Positions 9,285 through 16,778 of a stretch of 28,388 nt of DNA are shown here, in pieces (position 1 is the stretch's first letter; the number at the start of each line of letters is the position of its first letter). The notes under the pieces are model-generated. The model was not told the DNA's origin. It searched no databases and saw nothing but the letters and a program-made list of their open reading frames with translations. The DNA is from Akkermansiaceae bacterium UBA5689. Its GTDB lineage: Bacteria; Verrucomicrobiota; Verrucomicrobiia; Verrucomicrobiales; Akkermansiaceae. The stretch is taken from positions 1 through 28,388 of the forward strand of contig DIHT01000056.1 in NCBI GenBank assembly GCA_002420305.1, written 5' to 3'. Both the position numbers and the translations under genes were made by a program.

Positions 9285-11693
9285 GTGCACCTTGTAAATA
9301 AATCTGTCATCCGGCTCCTTGTGGTGACCTTGATCCAGCTCGCTGGGATTAACCTGATTCCGGCTCAGGTTCCCGGGATTGTCAGCCCGCCCGGAACGGA
9401 TTCGGAGGTCTACCACCGCGCCAATCGATATTTCAATTACGCTGAGAAAAGCCGGGATCTCGACGACAAACGAAGGGCATTTCGGATGTCCATCCCCCTC
9501 TTTCGAGAGTATCTCTCCAATAGGCCAGGAGAGGCACTAGTCCAGAACGCCAGCTATAAACTCAGCATGGCTCTTCTTCTCACCGGTGACAGAGATGGAG
9601 CCGAGCAGGGGTTTTCTTCGATCATACAGCGCTTCAGAACTGGTGAGTGGGTCGCTCTCTCCGCCTACCGTCTTGCTGCCCAGCTTTACAATCGTCAGGA
9701 CTGGTTGAGTGCGGCTCCCTACTTCAAAGTCGCGGCAAGAGAAGCAGGGAAAGACGAACTGGCCCACAAGTCCGTCTTCTACGAATCCCGCTGCCTCCAG
9801 ATGGCCGGCAAAAACGAGGATGCGATCGCACGCCTTGGAGACATCGTCAAAGACGCCGCCAACCCCTACCGCGACTACGCACGCCTGGCGATGGGCGAGC
9901 TCCACGCCCGTGGAGGCCGGCACGAGCAGGCTCTTGAAGCGTTCGAAGCTCTTCTCATTCCCTCAGTGGCCCCACAAGAGCGAGCTCAGGCCCTCCTTGC
10001 CGCAGGGGTCTCTGCCGCCAAACTTGGGCAGGAGGCCAAGGCCCGAGGATTTCTTGACAGCACGATCAGCTCCACCGGAATCCAACCCAGGTACAAGTCC
10101 CGGGCACAGCTCGCCCTCATGGAGATGTGCTTTGCCCGACAGCAATACGAGGAAGCGATCAGAGCGTTCGAGACGGGAGAATACCTCGGTGAGCGAAGTG
10201 TTCTCGCAAAGATCGCCCTGATCGCGGGCCGATCCTTCGTTGCCCTGGACCGGCAAAAAAAAGCGATCGCACAGTTCTTCAACTCTGAGCGTCTCGCCCT
10301 GAGTGTGAAGCCCAAGCCCCTCAGGAAGATTGGCTTTGAGGCAAGCTATCGACGACTGAACTGCTTTTACAGGATTAACGGCGCAAACATACCGACTCAG
10401 GTCGATGCCTTCGCAGAGGCCTATGAAGAAGAAAATCTCGGGAGTCCGTGGCTGCACAAAGCACTCCTCATGAAAGCAGAGACTCTTTTTCACGAGGCAG
10501 ACGGCAGCCGGGCCGCGGCCGCCTACAATGAAGTCAATCCCTCCGCCCTGCCCGTGGAAATGAGGGCCGATGTCTACTTCAAGCGGGGCTGGTGCCTTGC
10601 AGATACAGGTGAATATGGCCGAGCTGCACAGAACCTCTCGAGCTTCCTTGCGACCTTCCCTGATCACGAACGTTTTAGTGAGGCCCTCGCCAAGCGCGCA
10701 TATGCCTACCTTAAGATAGGTGACCGGAAATCTGCCCTGAAGGATCTTCAAAACCTCCTTGAGCGTACACCAGAAACCGACCTTGCATCATTCGCATACC
10801 AGTATTGTGGAAAAATTCACCGGGATGAGCAGCGTTGGCCAGAGATGATCACCAGCTACGAAAAACTTCTGGCCTTACCCGGATCAGAGCTCGACCGGAA
10901 GTCGAGGGCCGATGCGCAATACTGGATGGGGTGGGGTTGCTACAAGCAGCAGAAGTGGACAAGAGCGATAACCCACTTCCAGCAGGCGAGAGCTCTCCTT
11001 CCTGCGCGCTACCGCGAGCCGGCTGGAGTGCATATCGTACTCTCCGCATATTCCCTTCTGGACTCCGATCAACTCAAGGAGGGAGTGGATCAACTCCTCT
11101 CAGATGCTCCGCACCAGCAGTTCCCAGCCCGCATGCTCACGTGGCTCGGACTAGAACGATTTTCAAAGGGTGATTATGACGGCGCCAACCGTTTCCTCGG
11201 ACTTGCAACTTCCCCGGAAGCTCCCACCCAGACCGATACTCTTGTATGGCGTCATCTCGCAAAGGCTCGCCTTGAGATGCGGGACTTTGAAGGGGCTGCG
11301 GCAGCCCTCGCCATTCTTCTCTCCCTCGATCAGGAAGACTTCTGGAAAGCGGATGCCCTTCTCGACCAGAGCCACGCATTCATTGGGCTCCAAAAATGGG
11401 AAGAGGCGCATTCTTCAGCCGGAGGAGGGATTGCCCTGAACCCCTCGGGAACGGTTCAGGCTGGGCTTTATCTTGCCATTGCAGATATCGGCATGCACCG
11501 AACGGACTACGAGACTGCGGCCGCAAACTATCTCAAAGCGTCCGAACTGTTCATCGATGATCGGGAAATCAAACCGTTGGGCCTCTTCCGGGCAGCCAAG
11601 GCGATGGAAAAGGCCGGCAATCTGGAAAGGGCGAGCCGAATCAGGGAGCAACTCCAGAAAGAATTCCCTTCCTGGAAATCACCGGAGAGCTAA
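9285..11693 (+). CDS. Large exported TPR protein, second of a tandem pair
   Basis: This is a probable periplasmic or outer-membrane-associated TPR scaffold of 802 residues. The start is a GTG at 9285; no in-frame ATG keeps the signal peptide, MHLVNKSVIRLLVVTLIQLA, with probable cleavage after IPA at residue 27. TPR-like helices run to the C-terminus, including AQYWMGWGCYKQQKWTRAI and VYFKRGWCLADTGEYGRAAQ. It matches the upstream protein in architecture and in ordered motifs: FAWLG/LTWLG, GWALY/GWGCY, and PFQQARQ/HFQQARA. It is therefore a diverged tandem duplicate. The gap to its predecessor is 36 nt, which supports co-transcription with exbB-exbD. The function is unknown; an energised envelope complex is the simplest reading of the context. 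Confidence 0.8.
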   Translation: MHLVNKSVIRLLVVTLIQLAGINLIPAQVPGIVSPPGTDSEVYHRANRYFNYAEKSRDLDDKRRAFRMSIPLFREYLSNRPGEALVQNASYKLSMALLLTGDRDGAEQGFSSIIQRFRTGEWVALSAYRLAAQLYNRQDWLSAAPYFKVAAREAGKDELAHKSVFYESRCLQMAGKNEDAIARLGDIVKDAANPYRDYARLAMGELHARGGRHEQALEAFEALLIPSVAPQERAQALLAAGVSAAKLGQEAKARGFLDSTISSTGIQPRYKSRAQLALMEMCFARQQYEEAIRAFETGEYLGERSVLAKIALIAGRSFVALDRQKKAIAQFFNSERLALSVKPKPLRKIGFEASYRRLNCFYRINGANIPTQVDAFAEAYEEENLGSPWLHKALLMKAETLFHEADGSRAAAAYNEVNPSALPVEMRADVYFKRGWCLADTGEYGRAAQNLSSFLATFPDHERFSEALAKRAYAYLKIGDRKSALKDLQNLLERTPETDLASFAYQYCGKIHRDEQRWPEMITSYEKLLALPGSELDRKSRADAQYWMGWGCYKQQKWTRAITHFQQARALLPARYREPAGVHIVLSAYSLLDSDQLKEGVDQLLSDAPHQQFPARMLTWLGLERFSKGDYDGANRFLGLATSPEAPTQTDTLVWRHLAKARLEMRDFEGAAAALAILLSLDQEDFWKADALLDQSHAFIGLQKWEEAHSSAGGGIALNPSGTVQAGLYLAIADIGMHRTDYETAAANYLKASELFIDDREIKPLGLFRAAKAMEKAGNLERASRIREQLQKEFPSWKSPES

Positions 11694-11709
11694 CGCGTCC
11701 AATCGCTCA

Positions 11710-11737
11710 CCCCGGTTCAGCCCTACCCCAGCCGGGG
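11710..11737 (+). terminator. GC-rich hairpin after the TPR operon, possible terminator
   Basis: CCCCGG at 11710-11715 can pair with CCGGGG at 11732-11737 across a 16-nt loop, 16 nt after the TPR stop codon. The tail is GTGCGGGAAAATTTTC rather than a clean T-tract, so termination is only suggested. The remaining ~170 bases up to the pyrophosphatase start hold nothing else I recognise. A TTGACA at 11869 lacks a matching -10. Confidence 0.25.
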
Positions 11738-11905
11738 GGGGTGCGGGAAAATTTTCTGCTTTCCGAGCCCGTTCCCAAGGAAGACCTCTTCTGAAGAACT
11801 AAAATCGTCATTTTGGTTGCCAGATCATCCGAAGGGCTTATTAAAATCCAACGACTTGAAGCGATCGTTTGACAGGACGATTGATCCGCCACTTCCCCCT
11901 TTCTC

Positions 11906-13981
11906 ATGACCGTACCCCCAATCCTTGTCCCGATTGCTGGAATCGTTGGATTGATCATCGCATTCATTCTGCTCGCACGCATTGTCCGCTATTCCGGAGG
12001 TGAGGGCAAAGTGGCCGAAATCGCCGAAAAGATTCACCGGGGTGCCATGGTATTCATGAAGAGGGAATTCCTTCTCATTTCTATTTTCGCACTAGTGATC
12101 GGTGGCGCCCTCTTCTTCTTCCAGAAACAGGAATATGGTCGCCAGCAGTCACTGGCATTCTTTCTCGGCGCCCTCTCCTCCTCTATCGCTGGTTTCATCG
12201 GGATGTATACCGCCACCAAGGCGAATGTCAGAACAACCCTGGCCGCCAAGCATGAGGGTGCGGCCAAAGCCCTGACCATCGCATTCTTTGGTGGTGCGGT
12301 GATGGGCCTGACAGTGGCCTCAATGGGTCTCATTGGACTCGGAGGACTATTCGCGTTTTTTAAAGACCATCACGAAGTCGCCGAGATCATGGAAGGCTTC
12401 GCCATGGGGGCCTCGCTGGTTGCTCTCTTCTACCGGGTTGGAGGCGGAATCTTCACCAAGGCCGCGGACGTCGGCGCCGATCTCGTCGGCAAGGTTGAAG
12501 CAGGTATTCCTGAGGACGACCCGAGAAACCCGGGAGTTATCGCCGACAACGTCGGTGATAATGTCGGTGATGTTGCCGGAATGGGATCAGACATTTTCGA
12601 ATCCTACTGTAACGCACAGATTGCCACCCTCGCAATCGCGGCTGCAGTTGGAGCCCGGGCCATCAATTCCGCAGATGAGCAAGCCCTCGCCTTCATGGAA
12701 AAAATTGGAGCCGCTCCCGGGCAAAAAGGGATGGAGCAGCTCATGCAGCTCCCCCTTCTCCTCACCGCTGTCGGCCTCCTCTGCTCTCTTCTCGGTATCC
12801 TTGTCGTAAAAAGCCTCGCCGGCAAGAATCCCGCTGAAGCCCTTCGATTTGGAACGATCGGATCGGCTGTTCTTTATATCGGTGCGGCCTTCGGCCTCGC
12901 AAGCATGCTAGGCCTGAGCCCGAATGTAGGACTCTGTATCCTCTGCGGCGCGGTAGGAGGAATCATAATCGGACTCATCACGGAGCACTTCACCGGTGGG
13001 AAACCCGTCAAGGAGATCGCGCGCCAGGGCGAGACAGGAGTTGCCACTATCATGATCGCCGGCCTCTCGGTCGGTTTGAAATCGGTCGCTATTCCGCTGC
13101 TCACGATTGCCGCTACCATTTACGTCTCTTTTGAGTTTGCCGGCCTCTACGGAGTGGGGATTGCAGCTGTGGGCATGCTGGGCACAGTAGGAATTACCAT
13201 GGCCATAGATGCCTACGGGCCGGTAGCCGACAATGCTGGTGGAATAGCCGAAATGGCTGCTATGGGCGAAGAGACGCGCAAGATCACCGACGGCCTGGAT
13301 GCGGTCGGGAATACCACCGCTGCCATTGGAAAAGGATTTGCCATTGGCGCGGCTGGGCTCTCAGCCCTCGCCCTGACTACGGCTTTTATCCAGAAGACAG
13401 GAGTTGTGCTGAATCTGAGCGAACCCGAAATCCTGCGTACTTTTATCGTGGGTGTCTTCATTGGAGGAGTTGTGCCCTTCCTTAATGGAGCGATTACCAT
13501 GGATGCCGTCGGCCGGGCCGCCTTTGACATGATTTCTGAGATCCGGCGTCAGTTTCGTGAAATCCCTGGCCTTCTCGAGGGCACTGGCGAGCCCGACTCC
13601 GACCGCTGCGTCGATATCGCCACAAAAGCCGCTACCAAGCGAATGATCCTGCCCGCGATCCTGGCGGTGGGCACCCCAGTGGCCGTCGGCTTCGGCTTCG
13701 GAGCAGAGGGCTCCACGGCCCTCGCCGGAACACTTTGCGGAGCCCTTCTGGGGTGTATCCTCCTCGCTCTGATGATGTCTAATGCCGGCGGCGCATGGGA
13801 CAATGCCAAGAAATATGTCGAGGATGGCCACTTCGGAGGTAAAGGCGGAGAAACCCACAAGGGATGCGTCGTTGGCGATACTGTCGGCGACCCTCTTAAG
13901 GACACCTCGGGCCCGTCTATGAACATTATGATCAACGTGATGGCAATCGTCAGCCTCGTGATCGCCCCGCTTCTTGCCTGA
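11906..13981 (+). CDS. hppA: K+-dependent membrane-bound ion-translocating pyrophosphatase
   Basis: This integral membrane enzyme hydrolyses pyrophosphate and pumps H+ and/or Na+ out of the cytoplasm. It has 691 residues, within the bacterial range, and many TM helices. The substrate-binding signature DVGADLVGKVE lies at 188-198, followed by EDDPRNPGVIADNVGDNVGD. Further conserved acidic motifs are DAYGPVADNAGGIAEM near 435 and VVGDTVGDPLKDTSGPS near the C-terminus. The segment GNTTAAIGKG has Ala472 and Gly475 where K+-independent enzymes have Lys and Thr, so K+ dependence is expected from established family rules. Whether it pumps Na+, H+ or both cannot be settled by eye. It is convergent with the antiporter gene; the stops are separated by only 22 nt. 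Confidence 0.95.
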   Translation: MTVPPILVPIAGIVGLIIAFILLARIVRYSGGEGKVAEIAEKIHRGAMVFMKREFLLISIFALVIGGALFFFQKQEYGRQQSLAFFLGALSSSIAGFIGMYTATKANVRTTLAAKHEGAAKALTIAFFGGAVMGLTVASMGLIGLGGLFAFFKDHHEVAEIMEGFAMGASLVALFYRVGGGIFTKAADVGADLVGKVEAGIPEDDPRNPGVIADNVGDNVGDVAGMGSDIFESYCNAQIATLAIAAAVGARAINSADEQALAFMEKIGAAPGQKGMEQLMQLPLLLTAVGLLCSLLGILVVKSLAGKNPAEALRFGTIGSAVLYIGAAFGLASMLGLSPNVGLCILCGAVGGIIIGLITEHFTGGKPVKEIARQGETGVATIMIAGLSVGLKSVAIPLLTIAATIYVSFEFAGLYGVGIAAVGMLGTVGITMAIDAYGPVADNAGGIAEMAAMGEETRKITDGLDAVGNTTAAIGKGFAIGAAGLSALALTTAFIQKTGVVLNLSEPEILRTFIVGVFIGGVVPFLNGAITMDAVGRAAFDMISEIRRQFREIPGLLEGTGEPDSDRCVDIATKAATKRMILPAILAVGTPVAVGFGFGAEGSTALAGTLCGALLGCILLALMMSNAGGAWDNAKKYVEDGHFGGKGGETHKGCVVGDTVGDPLKDTSGPSMNIMINVMAIVSLVIAPLLA

Positions 13982-14003
13982 AGAGCAGACCGCCGGTGAG
14001 GAC

Positions 14004-15290
14004 TCAGACAGGATGAACTGGCTCTTCCTTCTCCTCGGCCTGAGAGCGGACCAGATTAGCCACCAGTGGTTTGAGGGTAAGTCCCTGCACGGCAATGGAG
14101 AAAATCACAATCACGTAAGTCGCCACCAGGATCACCTCCCTGTGCTCTATCGACTTGGGTATCGCGAGAGCCAGAGCCACTGAAATCCCGCCCCGAAGCC
14201 CTCCCCAGGTCAGAACCCGCACCACTCCCGGAGAGAATTCCCGTTTTCTTCTCAACAGCATCACAGGCACTGACGTAGCCGTAAATCGAGCACCCAGAAC
14301 AACCACGATAAGGATAGCCCCCGCAGCAACTGCCTTGCCCGACAAATCCAGCACGAACAACTCCAGCCCGATCAGGAGGAACAAGACCGCGTTCAGAATC
14401 TCATCAACGAGCTCCCAGAAAGTATCCAGGTGCTCCCGGGTCTTGTCACTCATGGCGAAGCTCCGTCCATGATTACCCATCATGAGGCCGGCAACCACCA
14501 TCGCAAGAGGCCCACTCAGGTGCCATTGAGAAGCGAGGCGATAGCCAGCCACCACTAATGCCAGAGTGATCAGGATTTCCATCTGGTAGTTATCGATCGA
14601 ACGGAGCATGAAGTATGCTCCCAGTCCCAGGACGAATCCCCACAGCATCCCACCTCCAGCTTCCCACAGAAACAACTGAACTATATCCCCTGCTCCGGAA
14701 ATACCGTGATCCCCTTGACCACCTACCGCAATTCCGAGGAGTGCAAGGAATACCACAACCCCCACCCCGTCGTTGAAAAGTGACTCTCCCGTAATCTTGG
14801 TCTCTAGGGATTTTGGAGCCCCCGCTGTCTTGAGAATCCCGAGAACAGCTACCGGGTCTGTCGGTGAAATAAGGGATCCGAACACGAGGCACCAGATGAA
14901 TGGCACCTCGAAGCCGAACAAGGGCAGAAGGATCCAAGAAGCACCTCCGACAAGAAACGTCGAGAGAATCACTCCGAAACTCGCCATGATGGATACCACC
15001 TTCTTCTGGTCCAGAAGGTCCCCAAGGTTCACGTGAAGAGCGCCTGCAAACAGGAGGAAACTCAGCATTCCCTCCATCAAAGCCTTATTGAAATCGATGG
15101 ACTCCACAAAGCGATCCGCTGCTTCCGGCAGAAGGGGAAGAGCATCCCGGAACACCAGGAGCAGAACGCTAACTAACAAGCTGATCAGCATGATACCGAT
15201 CGTGGTAGGCAACTTAAACAGCTTCAGGTTGAGGTAACCAAAAACGGCAGCGAGAACGAGGAGGACGGAGGCAAGATCAAGAAATTCCAT
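14004..15290 (-). CDS. CPA1-family Na+(K+)/H+ antiporter, NhaP-like
   Basis: This inner-membrane cation/proton exchanger has 428 residues and about 12-13 hydrophobic helices. The core signatures of the CPA1 family are present: SPTDPVAVLGILK, then TKITGESLFNDGVGVVVFL with the Asn-Asp ion-binding pair, and later LTWGGLRGGISVALALAIP. The C-terminal cytoplasmic tail is short (about 15 residues, acidic), without a TrkA-C domain. The ATG at 15290 is the first residue of the first helix region. It is the last of three minus-strand genes (PBP, zinc-ribbon protein, antiporter) with gaps of 34 and 50 nt, so co-transcription is possible. Ion specificity is not readable from the sequence. Confidence 0.92.
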   Translation of the reverse strand: MEFLDLASVLLVLAAVFGYLNLKLFKLPTTIGIMLISLLVSVLLLVFRDALPLLPEAADRFVESIDFNKALMEGMLSFLLFAGALHVNLGDLLDQKKVVSIMASFGVILSTFLVGGASWILLPLFGFEVPFIWCLVFGSLISPTDPVAVLGILKTAGAPKSLETKITGESLFNDGVGVVVFLALLGIAVGGQGDHGISGAGDIVQLFLWEAGGGMLWGFVLGLGAYFMLRSIDNYQMEILITLALVVAGYRLASQWHLSGPLAMVVAGLMMGNHGRSFAMSDKTREHLDTFWELVDEILNAVLFLLIGLELFVLDLSGKAVAAGAILIVVVLGARFTATSVPVMLLRRKREFSPGVVRVLTWGGLRGGISVALALAIPKSIEHREVILVATYVIVIFSIAVQGLTLKPLVANLVRSQAEEKEEPVHPV

Positions 15291-15340
15291 GGGATTGCAT
15301 TGGTTTGAGGTTCAGGCTCGGCCCTCCAGGAAAGGCCCCT

Positions 15341-16744
15341 TCATTCGGGATTGGCAGGTGAATCGGAGAATCCAAATTTGTCACCGACTGCGGACCACCC
15401 CGTGGAGAGTACTTCGTCAATGATCACCTGATCAGGACCGGAATCCTCCGCAAATCGAATTTTCACAATAAAAGCCCGGGGTTTTCCCTCCTTGTCTCCG
15501 TACTGGACCAACCTCTTTTCCTCCTCGGAGCGACGTGCCACATAACCAAAGAGTGTATGTTCACGGTCAGGAGATTCGAGGCGGAAGGAAGCCCATTTAC
15601 CTTCATCTCCGAATCCATAATTGTAGTATTCAACCTTCGAGCAAAGGACCCGGAAGAGCACCGGCGTCATCGTGCGGGCCTCCCGGATGTCTTCCCACGT
15701 CATCTCGGAGTAGCCAACCCAGCTTTCCCAATCGACCCGATAGCCATTCTCACCACGCTGAACAGTGATCGGCCTACGGCTATTATCAGAAAAAATAACA
15801 TCGGTAGCCCAGAGATCTCCATTTTTTACGATACGCCCACCGGAAGCTACCTGTTTCGCCACCTTGGGCTTCAACTCACGTGTCCGGTAATAGTCCCTGA
15901 TTCTATCCTGCTGGTAGCGATCCCGGAGAGTAACGGCAAGAAGCTCGTCCACGGTTGTAGCCCCAAGAAACCTCTCGACTGCCTCAGTCATCGCAGCAAC
16001 CTCGGCATCAATATCCGCCGTTCGTAATTCTTGCACGAGCACCCCTTCTTCGTTCTCCGCTCCAAGAACTATTCCTTCTCTCGCGAGCATGGCATCCCCG
16101 GGAGAAGCCGTGCCCTCTTCGTTATCTCCATCCACAAGAAATAGAATCAGTACTCCAGCGATCAGGACGGCAGCGATGAGACCTCCAAAAAGCACAATCT
16201 TCCAGGAAGTAGCTTGAGCATTTCCTGAAAGCTCCTCAGAGGTTTCCGAATCCCAGTCAAGTTTCTCCGATCGCCTTCTCCCTTTCACCACCTTACGACG
16301 CCTCTTTCCCCTCCTTCCGGTTCTTTCATTAGGGCGAGGCTGACTCTTCAGAGATTCCTCATTCTCCGCCCGGTCTATCGTCAAATCGGCTTTCCGAAAC
16401 TCCTGCCCGATACTTCGGCTCACCACCACGTCAGCCTTCCGGAATTCCTGCTCGACCGTTTGGTTCACCACCATGTCAGCCTTTTCGCTTTGCTCTTCCT
16501 TAACTCGCCCTATCGGAAGATCGCCTGCCAGATGAACATCACCCTGAACCTGCCTCGGCCTGACCGCCACCGCCATCCCAGTAGTGCCCGAGGGCCGTGA
16601 AACGCCAACACCCATCATTTCCCCACAACTTGGGCACTCCACCATTACTCCGCTGGAGCCAGCAGGAAGTCGAAAAATGGCATGGCATAAGGGGCAGGAG
16701 TATGCACTCCATTCGTTTTGGACCTCGTGGGGGCCTTGCTCCAT
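15341..16744 (-). CDS. Zinc-ribbon single-pass membrane protein of unknown function
   Basis: I do not recognise the family. The ATG at 16744 (467 residues) is preferred: the longer frame begins at 16837, inside the upstream PBP gene. An N-terminal zinc ribbon has Cys17-x2-Cys20 and Cys37-x2-Cys40, resembling the short ribbons at the start of many membrane proteins. Residues 86-130 contain three 15-residue repeats centred on EFRKAD. A strongly basic stretch (about 139-161) precedes a TM helix at about 182-204 (IVLFGGLIAAVLIAGVLILF). The C-terminal ~260 residues are probably extracytoplasmic, with no named domain seen. The start is 34 nt after the PBP stop, so a functional link to envelope synthesis is plausible but unproven. 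Confidence 0.75.
   Translation of the reverse strand: MEQGPHEVQNEWSAYSCPLCHAIFRLPAGSSGVMVECPSCGEMMGVGVSRPSGTTGMAVAVRPRQVQGDVHLAGDLPIGRVKEEQSEKADMVVNQTVEQEFRKADVVVSRSIGQEFRKADLTIDRAENEESLKSQPRPNERTGRRGKRRRKVVKGRRRSEKLDWDSETSEELSGNAQATSWKIVLFGGLIAAVLIAGVLILFLVDGDNEEGTASPGDAMLAREGIVLGAENEEGVLVQELRTADIDAEVAAMTEAVERFLGATTVDELLAVTLRDRYQQDRIRDYYRTRELKPKVAKQVASGGRIVKNGDLWATDVIFSDNSRRPITVQRGENGYRVDWESWVGYSEMTWEDIREARTMTPVLFRVLCSKVEYYNYGFGDEGKWASFRLESPDREHTLFGYVARRSEEEKRLVQYGDKEGKPRAFIVKIRFAEDSGPDQVIIDEVLSTGWSAVGDKFGFSDSPANPE
16355..16489 (-). repeat. Three 45-bp in-frame repeats in the zinc-ribbon membrane protein
   Basis: The encoded units are spaced exactly 15 residues apart. Lys-Ala-Asp occurs at residues 88, 103 and 118, each followed by hydrophobic/polar alternation (MVVNQ, VVVSR, LTIDR), and the first two units are followed by a Glu-Phe-Arg-Lys junction into the next. 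The three units are diverged at DNA level but clearly related. They sit between the zinc ribbon and the basic, membrane-proximal region. Confidence 0.7.
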
Positions 16745-16778
16745 CGTGCACGCAGGATAATACCCCACCCGGAGGGGC

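Noticed and set aside
11869..11897. TTGACA before the pyrophosphatase gene
   Set aside because: No -10-like hexamer occurs at 16-18 bp spacing; the region there is C-rich.
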